Shown: positions 24,830 to 35,943 of the stretch, one piece after another
Layout of the letters: each line of letters opens with the position of its first letter
Numbering within the stretch: the stretch's first letter is position 1
Source: Druceiella hillmani
Taxonomy: Eukaryota > Arthropoda > Insecta > Lepidoptera > Hepialidae
Assembly: GCA_039881145.1 (NCBI GenBank)
Contig: JAYKKI010000004.1
Location: forward strand, 52,039,501 to 52,103,500
Reading direction: 5' to 3'
DNA: 64,000 nucleotides
Made by a program: the position numbers and the translations under genes
Notes under the pieces: model-generated
What the model was told of the DNA's origin: nothing
Seen by the model: only the letters and a program-made list of their open reading frames with translations
Databases searched by the model: none

Positions 24830-25560
24830 TAGCGGCGGATGATTTGAAAATCTCGACGTTACACCATTTATTATGGAGACAGCGCGCCATCAACGATGCG
24901 CAATCCGCATGCCGACTGGACGAACCCGCTTTGACATAATCTCGTTAGAGCGAACCATCGAGAAGTCCAGCCGTCGAGTGGGCGCCCGCGGACGGCCGAT
25001 CATAACAGTCTCCGTCGCCTGCGCGGGTTTTGTTTCGTAAAAGTGTAAACACGAAAGTGAAAGTGTTAATAATTTTTTGTTAGATCCATGTGGAGTGTAG
25101 GTTGACGTCGTGTTATTATGCTGTCGCGAGGACTCTTCAAACATTATTAGCTCGACGATAACCTGTTCTGTCGCTCGGCCGTTAGCGGGTTCGATGATTC
25201 TTTTACATTTTGTCGCTAATCGAATTTGATGCTTGATTGATTTATTTTAGTTTGAATAGCGATAAACCAATTACGAACGGAGACGCGTTCCGAGTAGTCG
25301 GTGATTTGTGCTACCTCGTTAATTGGCTATTTTAATTACCGCTAGCAATTAGACGTATGTTGCATGGTGTATTCGCTTATTGGACACGAGTGTTAACTGT
25401 AAATGTGTTTCACTCGATTTCCCGCCTTCTCGTACGCACACTGTATCCGCATGCAAGTAACGAATTAAGTTTACAATGTAACTACTTGCTGTCATTAAAA
25501 TCATAGAATCGTCTACTTTCTGCATATCTACGTGACATATTTACCTGACGACTGGTTGGC
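24830..25560 (+). promoter_or_regulatory. Putative promoter / 5' untranslated region
   Basis: A rise in GC and CpG content (24885-25030: gacagcgcgccatcaacgat, gggcgcccgcggacggccga) is followed by an A/G-rich leader (aaaagtgtaaacacgaaagt) typical of insect 5' untranslated sequence. It lies about 0.8-1 kb upstream of the coding exon on the same strand. No TATA box or unambiguous initiator was identified. An untranslated exon spliced to about 25917 is plausible. Confidence 0.35.
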
Positions 25561-25689
25561 ATTGTTCGTAGGAATAACGGAAAGCATCGTTATAAACAAA
25601 TATGTCGACGGCGCCGCTCTCGATCTCGCGAGGCTCGTGCACATTTGACGGATCGGACATGATGAAGCATGAATAGTAATAGGTCATCG

Positions 25690-25916
25690 TGCTACCGTTA
25701 CATAATGAGAGCCGCGGCGGGCGGGCGGGCGCGGCGCGGCGCGGGGAGCGGGCGGCGCACCGCGAGCGGGGGTCGAGCGCCGGCAACGCCGTCTGTATTC
25801 TTCGCGACCTCGCACCGACCGGACGCACGCGCGCGCGCTGCAATGTTACGTACCTTCGATCGCGTCCGAACGATACTCTGCATCGCCGCGAGATCCGACT
25901 CAGTGCTCAATTATTA
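25690..25916 (+). promoter_or_regulatory. GC-rich region immediately upstream of the coding exon
   Basis: Dense CpG and GCGGCGC runs (25711-25780) lead into the start region. An 'attattag|aact' at 25916/25917 could be a weak splice acceptor, which would make the exon start at 25917. Alternatively transcription starts within this stretch. The many overlapping frames here are a composition effect. Confidence 0.35.
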
Positions 25917-25942
25917 GAACTGTGATAAGACAAATAGTGAAA

Positions 25943-26865
25943 ATGGTGGCGGAGGGTGCTCTGCCGGTGGTGTGGTGCGTGCGGGACAATCAGCTGGTGC
26001 CGCACCAGGTGGCGGGCGTGCGGCTGCAGGGTGCGGTGACGGGCGCGCACCTGGCCGCCGTAGCCGAGTTCTTGCGCTCGGTGGCGGGCGCGCGGCTCGT
26101 GCTGCCGCCCGAGGAGGACGGCGGATCTGAACGCCGCCGCAAACTCTCCATGCAAGTGGAAGTGCCGTGCGTATTCCGCAGCGAGCCCGCGCTCGCGCTG
26201 CCCCCGCCGCCCGCCCTCACCGAGGAACGCGAGACGGGCGGCGGCGGCGCCTCGCCCGACGTCGACCTCGACGACGCCGGCAGCGAGGGCGCTCGCCCTA
26301 AGACGCCGCGCTTCAGCATCGATTCGTCCTGCTCGGAAAATTCGTACGCAAATGTGGACACGGTGCGTAGTTTTCAGGAGTTCCTACGACGGAGCGAGCC
26401 GCAGTCGGACCCGGCGGCCGCTCGCCGTCCGCGCTCCCTTTTCCCTAAGAAAAAACATTCGGTGTGTTCGATCGGTTCCTCGGACTGCGACGACGATAAC
26501 GACGTCATATTCAAATCGAAACCTAAATCGAGTCAGTGGGTGAGTCTGGACTGGATCCCTCCGCCGGCTCCGGCTCCCGATTGTGACCGAGCCGAGTTTG
26601 TTTCCAAGTGGATATCCGAGCAGGGCACACCCGAGATGCGCCGCAAGAGTCTCCCGCCGAAGCCGAGCGAGGCGAGTGCGGAAAGCGGCACGGAGGCGAC
26701 CGAGAGCCGGACGGCGCGCTGGCACGAGCTGGTTCGGCGGCACTTATTCGCGTTGCGCTCCGACAAGAAACGTTCGCGAGCGGCGCGCCGCGCATCAGCC
26801 GCGCCCGCCCTCGGTCGCCTCGACCCGCCCGTGCAGGACCCCTACGTGAAGCTGAATACTATGAC
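25943..26865 (+). CDS. First coding exon of an unrecognised protein (308 residues)
   Basis: This is the only confident exon in the window, but I do not recognise the family. I chose the ATG at 25943 (aaaatgg, purine at -3 and G at +4). Seven further codons are open upstream, but starting at a GTG. The frame stays open to a donor at 26865|26866 (atgac|gtgagt), leaving two bases of codon 308; unspliced it meets TGA at once. Residues 1-55 look compact (VVWCVRDNQLVPHQVAGVRL, then an Ala/Leu-rich helix-like stretch at 36-53). Residues 56-120 are acidic and Pro/Gly-rich, and 120-195 Ser-rich and acidic (DCDDDND at 181-187). A probable folded stretch WVSLDWIPPP ... FVSKWISEQ covers 199-227. The end is very basic (LVRRHLFALRSDKKRSR). 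R/K-R/K-x-S sites occur near S69, S173, S236 and S285. No signal peptide or membrane segment. GC3 is very high compared with the flanks. It is likely an intracellular, partly disordered regulatory protein, and the rest lies beyond the window. Confidence 0.85.
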
Positions 26866-26871
26866 GTGAGT
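26866..26871 (+). promoter_or_regulatory. Splice donor of the coding exon
   Basis: gtgagt directly follows ...actatgac. It matches the metazoan donor consensus and coincides with the abrupt drop from GC-rich to AT-rich sequence about 60 bp later. Phase: two bases of a codon precede it. Confidence 0.8.
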
Positions 26872-29159
26872 ACTTACATCGATCCCTATGCATCGGCCAA
26901 CCCGCTTAGGCGGTCTCTGCCAGTTGCCCATTATCTTGACCATACCGTACAATAAATGTATCTAAAGTCGTTCCGATTGCATTTTGAATCATAAATTTAT
27001 TTAAATGTTGATATTTTTTTATACGTTTTTTTTTATTTCCGTGACAATTTACAAATTCACGTGTCCAATGTTTGATGTTATAGGTAATTATGAAATACAA
27101 GATTTTTCCGATAACAAAGGTGCGTTATGTTTATTTCATTGTAGCGCTTTTCAAATTACTTTGACGCCCACGGATGTCCCCCTAACATCCGTTCCTTATC
27201 CTCTCCGCCGGTGTTTGTATAATCCTGAGGCGCGGATTTACATAGTTTTGTATACATTACGTGGTGCAGGATGCGCTTTGTTTCCTGTGGTTGCGTCTGC
27301 GAATACGCAACGCATTGTTTGACGCACCGGATCTGATGCTGCCATGTCCTCTGTTTATGTTAATCACTGTTTGTGAAGAGAATCGTTTTATGCATTGGAC
27401 AGTCTCTCACTGACAGTATGGAGAAATTACGATCAATGTTTAAAAATGTATAATAGTAATGTTATTACTTGTCGGTCGGTAATAACTTAGTATACAGAAC
27501 AAACAGCTGATAGTCTCTCATAAAGAGTATTATTATGAAAAATATATCATTAAACACTCTTGTAATGTTTGTAATAAAATTCGTTCAACGATTGTTTGAA
27601 TTAAAATAAACCAACAGAACATTTGATCAAAATGTTTGTAAGCAAATTTGTTGGTTAATAAATATAGATCTGGTGCATCGATTTCAATGAAAATTTTATT
27701 GAGTTTTGATTTGAAGATGATTATTACTTATATTTATGCAAGATAAATAACTATTACTGATAATAATTTTGCAATATTTTTCTCGTCTATTAACATACTG
27801 TATAATATGTTTAATCGGTGTTTAATGATTTTGTATCCAATTTGCATTTTTTCGTTCCAAGTTAAACTGTTTAGCTCACGGCTTCGAATAAATGGGATTT
27901 TTTCAGGTTTCATGCCTGAAAATCCGAAAGAAACCCTTGTTTTGGCCACAATTTCGTTTCGTGTATCCGTATATTAGAGGTACAATTACTAAACGAAATA
28001 AGACAGGAATTTGAAATTTATATCAGAAAATTTAGTTTTTTTGATCCAAAAACAGTAACCGTTTTCAAAATTTTATATAATTTTTAAGCGACTCATATAT
28101 GTGGCGAAGAGGTGATCATATAAAAAATGCGTAGATTTGCGGAATATCTTTGGAAAGAGAAAATATTAAAGTACAAAATTGTTTTTAATTTTTTTTTCTT
28201 TTAGAAATAACGGCGTGGGTAAGCGTCAAAGGAACAATTTTTAGATCTATTTTGGTATCAAAACTAACTTGAAAACTCTGAATGTCCTGGAATTTCTAAC
28301 CAATATTGCAAATATCTGTATTTAAAGCGCAAAAAGATTACGTTAAGCTATCAAAATTTGTAAGTTATTAGTGATTAAAATATGAATTGTTTGGTTATCA
28401 CGGTCGTTTATGGTGTCGCTTTGAATAAGTGAATGTTGTACACTCACGGAGTTACTTAAATAAAAAATATTTATCTGTTATACTAAAACTTATGCGACTC
28501 AAGTAATGTGGGTACAAAAAATTCTCGTATTGCAAATAAAAAAAAAAGTCGAAAAAAACGTAGAGTGACTGTTTTTTTATTTAAGTAAGGCCTTTCGTTG
28601 ACACGTTATAATAGTATAGTGCTAGTAATGTGTAAAGTAAAAAAAATATCTACGAATTTCTCAGTAAAACCCATGTAGTAGTTTTTAGTTTAACATATTT
28701 ATAACTAGACAGGCAATTTTTGTCTGTCTACTTCTGTCTATTTTTGCCTGATAACAGTACTAATGTTTCGCTGTGCGTAGGATGAAGCTTTTAAAAATTA
28801 ATATTTATATAAATAAGTGTGTTAGTCCATTGATGAGACGGCCGTATGCGCATAAGTTCGCCGTCTGTACAGTAGTTGATCGCTATAGCCGGTATAATGC
28901 TCTGTCGATTTCACAGAATGCCGTGTGACTCGTTCGCGAATCATGTTTCTCGACGAGCGCGTGCTATTTTTCCAGATACCCTGTCGACATACAACGATCA
29001 GTTTCTAGTTTTGCTATTTGCAGCTTAAACGCGGTTAGCTAAAATTCGTTTTAGGTCTACGACAATTTCGGTATATTGATTAGGACATATGAATTTTCTA
29101 AACCGATTTTACGGCGTCAAGCTAACGTATGATATGTTGGTAAATTAAATTTTTATGTA
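26872..29159. other. Presumed start of a long intron
   Basis: AT-rich sequence with no convincing exon. A GC-richer patch at 27120-27320 follows an acceptor-like ttcattgtag (27143). It opens a short frame in which FDAHGCPPNIRSL can be read, but stops follow quickly, so I do not call an exon. A moderately CpG-rich patch lies at 28840-28990. Confidence 0.4.
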
Positions 29160-29750
29160 TTTATTATATTTTTAGGGTTGTACCTCAAAAGGAAAAAAAA
29201 TGGGAGTCTTGTCAGATCACTCAGGCTTATTTCCTAGAAACTAGAGTAAAAACTTGAAAGTTGGCGTAGCGATAAAGCTTTTTGGCCCGAACGTATGTCA
29301 ATGATTAATAGTATTAACTTAATACTCAAATTTGTAAGGAAATGTTAGAGGGGGCAAATGAAATAGGTACGTATTTTTTTTAATTTCATATATCGCGCGG
29401 AATGTCGTTGAAAGAGCGAATTCAATCGATGTTTTTTTTTCAGAATTTTATGTATGATAATTGAAGAAGATAAATTATATAATAATTAACATATTGCTAA
29501 AATGTCTACGGAAAATATTTACCGGCTTACCACTCCCCTCTCCCAAATTTTTTTTGGAAAATTCACTATATTTAAAAGCCTGGTAATGATATATTAGGAA
29601 ATATATTTATATTATAAAAAAATTATTATCATATTTGTCAATTGTTCGATAGACATATTATATACACCTAAATGTTTACATTTCCTTAAGTGTGTACGAA
29701 ACCCTGGTAATATTTTAATGGCCTAACTAATGAAAAATTTTGGTATCTTT
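29160..29750 (-). repeat. Dispersed lepidopteran-type retroposon, copy in reverse orientation
   Basis: The left end tagggttgtacctcaaaagg is the complement of the family's usual 'ccttttgaggtacggaaccct' tail. The right part contains aagtgtgtacgaaaccctgg and earlier gggggcaaatgaaatag, shared with 45440-45870. Orientation is mixed, so it may be two nested copies. No coding frame. Confidence 0.45.
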
Positions 29751-31490
29751 CTCTGATGTCGATTGTACATTTTATTCTATATATTTCTATTTTATCTAGA
29801 TTTGTAACTAATTAATGTCAGCTATAGGACACTTAAATTTTTAAAAATTCGTAAAATGGTACTAATTGAAATTATATTAGTAAAATGAGTCGGATATTGG
29901 TAGATGGTATGATAAATTGTTTAACTAATAAACGATTGGAGCATACTTTGTAATGAAATATTATTCAAAGTTAAATTACGAATAACTGTTACGAAGTTAT
30001 AGACGCAGTTAGTTTTGTGTTAAAGCCTAAAGCAATTAATTGCATGAGACTCGTATTGTCCAACAAAAGTCTTATCGATTTTATAGTCTTTCATGTGAAA
30101 CCGCAATTCATAACGTAATTCAGTAAGAACATTTGCATTGCATTCAAAATATTCTGCTTAGTTATGACCCGTGGCTTCACTCACATGGAAAAGAAAAAAA
30201 TGGTGGTGTGATTTAAAAGTTAATGTGTTTATGAAAATATTGAAATGGCTACGTAATTCGAGATGCAAAGAATTGAAGAAATAGTGTGAGAAGCAAAAGA
30301 TTGTGCCCTACGGTAAGAAGTCGTAGGCTGTCATATTGCTGTAATGTGTTCTTTACATACTGAAGTTCACGCCCTTACTTAGTGTTCTCGATCTTGTCTT
30401 GGTTTGATTTTTTAATTGTAAAAAATTAATTCTGTTTTTGGGTAAACAAGTTGTTTTGTGCTTATTTCCGTGACATAGATTGTATCAAAGCAAAATTGCA
30501 TATATATTGGTTGAGTAGTTGAAGCGTAAAAGCAAAACAAACAAACTAACAAACATACGCAGTTATACATTTCTAAAATTAGTTATAATTAGTTGTTCCT
30601 AAACAAATGATAAGTGTAAGTGTGCGCATTGTTATCATAACTGTTAATATCACAAGAGCCAAAATGAGTTTTTTTGTTTGTCTCGGTTTTACGCCTCAAA
30701 TAGTCAATCGATCCCCGTTTAATGTTTTATACGTATAACCTGTGTTACAGAGATAAACATATGATATTTTATTTAGATAGATTATTTTTACCTCAGAATG
30801 TGTATTGCGGATACAGGCGTTTTTTCTTTACATGCCGTTTTTTCAATTATCTACATCTCAAACTACTTACCAGTTTCCATTAATTTGTAACAATTTGAGA
30901 TGATGGAAAATGATTTACTTCGTCAAGTTTTAATTATAACTTAGTTTTGATATTAATTTGATGACCATTTTTAACGAGTTTCGGTAGTTAAGTTTAATGG
31001 GCTACCAGCTTGTGTTCGCTGCCTTTATCGCATAGATTTATCCCTGAATATATACGACTATTGCAATATCTTTCTATAAGTCATGTTAAACGTGTTTCAG
31101 GCTTACACGTTCCGCTGTCGACATGTTGTACTTATTATTGATTATATTTCGTTGTATTTTTATCATTTCCATGGAATACAATCAAGTGAGGCGAATAGAG
31201 TTTTTACATTTTGGTTACGTAGTCCTTAAATATAAAACGCGGAAGTTATTTTGTTTACGGTGACGCTCCGACCATCAAACGTCCTACCAATTTAGCGTAA
31301 TAATACAATTTGATACTTATTTTTGACGAGATTGGTATATTTTTACTTACATAAAAATATCTACAGAAATAAGATAAAGTCTCGTCTCGAATGAAATTAC
31401 CGTTAAACTTTGTAAAGGAAGTAATCGAATTTACGATTATTAGTAACGTGCACACTGCGCGAGAAGTGCACTAATAATATATGAAAAGTT
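29751..31490. other. Non-coding stretch with a retroposon fragment
   Basis: Between 30165 and 30570 the motifs gttatgacccgtggcttcac and ggttgagtagttgaagcgta, then aaacaaacaaacta, match the start and end of lepidopteran RTE-related repeats. The middle is diverged. Nothing else was recognised. Confidence 0.45.
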
Positions 31491-31581
31491 GTAAACAACC
31501 TCACGAAACATATGGTGGTCTGCAATAAGCAAAACAAGTCTGCTTATTGCAGACCACCATATGTTTCGTGAGGTTGTTTAC
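31491..31581. repeat. Perfect palindrome, 41-bp arms, 9-bp loop
   Basis: The left arm 31491-31531 starts gtaaacaacctcacgaaac and ends ggtctgcaataagca. The right arm 31541-31581 is its exact reverse complement. The loop is aaacaagtc. No mismatch in 41 pairs implies recent origin or strong conservation. An 82-codon reverse frame simply reads through it. It could be a very small foldback element, a hairpin RNA source or a replication/assembly artefact. Confidence 0.9.
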
Positions 31582-31789
31582 GCTTTTAAATTCATTAATA
31601 AATTCATTGTGCCATTTTTCACTCACTGTCGTTGATTTGGAAAGTATACTATTAAAGTTTAAGGACGTAATTATTTTAGATCGTACGGTGATCATTAGAT
31701 GCACAATCGTTTTGAAGAAATATTGATGTATTGACGAAAGATTGATCATCTAATTGTAGAAAGTCCATCAACAATCCGTCAATCAGTAC

Positions 31790-32140
31790 AATTGGGTATT
31801 TGACTAATTTTTTTTATTTCATTAATCATAATTTCAAGGTACAAGCTGATGAAGAGTGAAATTTTTTTTTGATAATCTTAAAAATTGATCGAGTTATAAA
31901 AGTTTGAATTTAACCTTTAGATATGGACGGCAATACTGTGTTGTGAGGTCATTTTTAATATTGCACATTATATTCTAGGGGGGGATATACCCAACTCTAT
32001 CCGTATAGTCAAATTTAGAAGCCTATAACTGGCTTATTTTTCAAGCAATTTTTGAATTCTTTTCAAGACTGGTTTTTAATTAACTTATATTTCAAAATAT
32101 TGTATGAAAAATATCAAAATTTAGAATGAGTCAACTACCG
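31790..32140 (+). repeat. 350-bp dispersed family, copy A
   Basis: Nearly identical in order and sequence to 43350-43710: attgggtatt, aatttcaaggtacaagctga, atggacggcaatactgtgtt, acccaactctatccgtat, aaatttagaatgagtcaact and accg are all shared. This copy is bracketed by gacgaaagattgatc (31734) and its near reverse complement gaccaatctttcgtc (32148), which may be terminal inverted repeats of a larger host element. Fragments of the same family lie at about 37860-38000 and 38690-38760. Confidence 0.85.
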
Positions 32141-32515
32141 CGTGTTAGACGACCAATCTTTCGTCAATCCGTCAGTATTTCTAAAATATGATTAAGCGTC
32201 TAATGGCAGACTATGGATTGTTTGATTTTATTTTAATGAAAGTATACAGTATTATTTTCCGAATTATTAATATTATTTTAGTAAAATGTTATTATCCGAA
32301 CTCGATTATAATGTGATGATATGCATATTTATATGCCGCGTCTCCGACAACGGTGATATCGCTAGGTATCTTATATTTACATCGGAGTGTAAACGCGATG
32401 TGACCTTTTGTTATCTCTGCATTTCATCATGACCATCTCAGTGGGAGGCTTGAAGGTGTACAATAGGTGGGTATAACTTTAGGGGTTTATTAAATTAAGA
32501 TCAGTTCGTTGAATA

Positions 32516-32790
32516 TAAAATGAAATCAAAGAATTTTTCGTAGCAAATTTGATAAGGGCCGTTTCATCCTTTAAATAACAAACAAAAAAACCTTAAAAAA
32601 GCTTTTAACAAACAAAAAAACCTTTCTCATTTATGATGTCAGTTTGCATAAAATGAAGTCAAAGAATTTTTCGTAGCAAATTTCGTAAGGGCCGTTTCAT
32701 CCTTTAAATAACAAACAAAACAAAACCTTAAAAAAGCTTTTAACAAACAAAAAAACCTTTCTTATTTAAATTTCAAAAATTCATTAAAAA
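32516..32790 (+). repeat. Tandem duplication of ~133 bp
   Basis: tcaaagaatttttcgtagca ... gggccgtttcatcctttaaa ... ccttaaaaaagcttttaaca occurs at about 32525 and again at about 32658 with only a few differences (an inserted aacaa in the second). A partial third echo (attaaaaaacctttctta) follows near 32783. It is recent, judging by the similarity. Confidence 0.85.
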
Positions 32791-33109
32791 ACCTTTCTTA
32801 TTTGCGATGTATGAAGACATGCTCTAAACAAAATTCACTGAAAATTACATTGAAAGATTTTTAGTAATTTTCGAGAATTAAACCAAAAACTTACCAAAAA
32901 AGTTTTTTTCAATTCTGTGGCTTGTGTATTTACCGACTGTGAGAAAATTTTGTATTTATTTTCGGTTTTATTGAGCAGGATAATATAGAAGACCTTTGAT
33001 ATTAAATCAACTGGGATTGTATGTCTAAATAAAGATCATTAATAAACACAGTCTAAGAAGACTGGTACTATCCATATATGTGTTATTTTTAATTAATTTA
33101 GGCAAGTTT

Positions 33110-33430
33110 AAAAAATGGGATCGATATTGGTAATTTTTTGTAAACGTTTCTTAAAAAGTTACAAGAGGTAAAGGGTATGTCGTTAGATTTTTATTTTTAT
33201 ATCTCATTCTTGATATGTTAAAAATATAATATGCGAGTATATGCATTTATGAAGATAGCTTCATTGTTTTGTATTATGGTTGTGAATTGTATTGAATTTT
33301 ATAATATAAATATAAATTCAATACATTCAATACAACCATAATACATAACAAAGAAGCTATCTTCATAATCGCACATACTCGTATATAAATATTTTTAAAC
33401 CCAATTACCAATCGAGAATTGTTTAGGTTT
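33110..33430. mobile_element. Foldback element with imperfect long arms
   Basis: The left arm (about 33220-33300) includes tatgaagatagcttc and gtattatggttg. The right arm (about 33315-33400) has their complements caaccataatac and gaagctatcttcat. The match continues outwards to cgatattggtaatt and aattaccaatcgag. The centre is AT-rich. No coding potential. Confidence 0.75.
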
Positions 33431-34045
33431 TTTAAATTTTGAAAAACGCCAGCTTTTCTTTTTAAATTCGTTTATGTAAATCAAAACCCATTTTCGCTGG
33501 TCTCCTCAGGTATTTTCCGCAATCTTAAAGATCTCAAAGGCATTTATCATAGTTATTGTTCGCTATAAGAAATAAGAGGTTAGGTCTTCTCGTCTTTTAA
33601 ATCAAAGCTTGTCTCGTTTTATTATCACCTTTTAGTGCTCATTATAACTTTTTAGTAGAGACAATACAAAGCTTGTCTTTTGAATAATTTTGAACGAAAT
33701 CGAATTAAATTTGAACTTACGTACAAGGATTGAATCTTCTTGTTTGTTTCGGAAAAATATCACTTTTCAGAGTGGTGTTTCAATACTTCAGCACCTTTAT
33801 TGTGGTGCTGAAGTGTTAGAAAATCATCATGTTGAAAAGAAATACTCATCGAAATCATTTAGATGCGAAATTCGCTAGTAGACTGCAGTGTGTTAATAAA
33901 TGTTATTGTTTTGACGCAAGGGCTATCTGTCATTAGTCTCAGGAAAAACTCGATCGTTTACCTCTTTGTTTTAATTGAAGATATGATAGTTTTTTAATAA
34001 TTTTATACACAATAAAATATGTGTATATATTATTCAATGTATATA

Positions 34046-34108
<63 letters not shown>

Positions 34109-35044
34109 ATGTATATATGTGTATGTATTATTCTTATGCTCCTATAATTTTCACCCTTGGCCCACTAACACCATCACCACATGCCTCTTAACATTTCGTC
34201 ACTTTAAAGGAGTGGTGATCCCCACTCTAACCTCTATAGGAAAGGCCATGCAACGCCGGATACTTAGCCCGTTGTTATAATACCATATTAAAATTATTTC
34301 TCGCAGTTTTCGAGTTCACACTGCTATGAGTTATTGGGAATAAAAAACATTTTTCTGAAAATGAAATGTCATTTTACAGGTTTACACGACATATTTTGGA
34401 TAATGTCTTAATCTATAAAGACAAACAATAAATCTGAGAAAACAAATGAAACTCCACGTATTTAATTTTTGGTTATCTTTAGAATTGTTTTTTTTTGTTT
34501 GAAATATTCTCGGAAGACAAAGAAGATGCCACAGTTTTTTGTGGAATCTTATTTGTCTTGGAGAATATTTTGATAGTTGCATGTGATGGCTTAAAAAAGT
34601 TTCAAAAAATAAATCTTTTAAAATCAATTAAAATTTAGGTATGACTAAGTTTAAAACAAGTGAACTTGACGAATGTTTAGCTTAAAAACTGAATTACTTG
34701 TCGTTTCTCGTTCTCAAATACTATACCGCGATACCGGACGAGACGTTTAATGTGACTGCACTCCGTTCTCATCGTTTATTTTGAGATTTCGTTATCGAAA
34801 AAGCACCGCAACCGGGCAAGGTCATAATGTAATACCATTTAAATGCGGCCAATTGCAAACGTGGTCGTAAAAATGCTAACGAATTTGTCTGTGTGTTTTT
34901 GGGGCATTCTGATAAAGACGTTTTGAAACTTGAAGACCGTTTTTATTTCTCGCTTGCAGTTTTATGTTTACCAGTAGCGAATGTGCGCGTGTGTACCCTG
35001 TGTATAAATGATAGACTTATACATTATTTGATAGTTTTAAGAAA
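33431..35044. other. Non-coding stretch with a (TA)n run
   Basis: (TA)n at 34050-34106 flanked by atgtatatatg repeats. A small stem, cttcagcacctttattgtgg paired with gtgctgaagt, lies at about 33786-33812. A pyrimidine-rich, GC-richer piece (about 34150-34280) is unassigned. No gene. Confidence 0.4.
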
Positions 35045-35943
35045 GACTATTTTCCTGTGACACCATGGGCGTGAAAATCAATTGTTGTCAATTGCTCCTT
35101 TAATCACAATTTTCACGAGGCGTACGAGCAATTTTTCGATTGTTTCTTGGGAAATATTGTCCCAGCTTACGTGTAGAGTCTTCTACGTGTGTTCTTGTGG
35201 AGAGGAACATCGATCTCGAACATTTCTATCAAGCTCTTTCCATAAAAGTTCGTTCAGTTTGATATCAGGACTCTGAGGTGGCCATACCGTGCTTTTTAAC
35301 ACAACTTCCATCTCTTTTCGTTCTAAATAATTCTTGGAAAATGAGCCCCTTTTCAATTGATCTTATCCCGGAAGGAACTGCATTTTCCTGTAGAATTACT
35401 TTATATTGGCTTTTTTTCATTTTTCCTTCGATTTGGTCCAATTCACCAGTTCCATGGCCCAAGAAACTACCCCAGACCATAACAGAACCACCACCATGCT
35501 TGACGGATGGCTCTACATAATTTGGCATTATCTTTTCTCAAAGGAAAACAAATCTGGTTTTGTCCAATCTCGATGGGCAAGCATCCACTGCATCCGTTTT
35601 TATTTGTTTTGTGGCCATAACAGAGGTTTTCGGACAGCAACACGACCAAACAAGTTAGCGTCCTGCACTTGTCTTTTTACTGTAGTCATGATTCAGGTTC
35701 CGATCGAGATTTGTTAACTTTGGCGCGAATTTCTGGCGCTGTTATGCGTCTATTCTGCTTGCTGCCAACGATGACCTCACTAGAAGTGGTCAGTCTCGGT
35801 CGTTCTGAACGTGGACGATCTTGATCGCTGCCAGTAAAAATTGTTTTAAATTGTGCGACAATTGCACGTTCGGATTTGCCTTCGTTATATAAAACGACGA
35901 TAGAAGCTTTCATTTCATTGCTAATTTCGCATTTTTGTTCCAT
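35045..35943 (-). pseudogene. Tc1-like (IS630/Tc1/mariner) transposase pseudogene
   Basis: Read on the minus strand from 35943, the N-terminal helix-turn-helix region is visible (SNEMKASIVVLYNEGKSERA, then a linker ending with SKQNRRITAPEIRAKVNKSR). Next comes a frame change with AHRDWTK, then the hallmark VKHGGGSVMVWGSF (about 35487-35500), then IEGKMKKSQYKVILQENAVP. Near 35270 the C-terminal block WPPQSPD is followed by a degraded asparagine-proline motif and ELLWKELDR. These are family landmarks of DD34E transposases, which cut and paste DNA at TA sites. The first catalytic aspartate region reads FSFEK instead of SDES, and the QDNDPKHTS-like block is missing or scrambled. There are several stops and frameshifts, so it is dead. 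Inverted repeat ends could not be placed with confidence. Confidence 0.85.

Noticed and set aside
25541..26955. Many overlapping frames on both strands around the exon
   Set aside because: GC-rich DNA lacks stops in all frames; only the frame starting at 25943 has a good start and a matching splice donor.
27120..27320. GC-richer piece after an acceptor-like ttcattgtag
   Set aside because: Stops appear within about 26 codons in the exon-like frame and no donor fits; not enough for an exon call.
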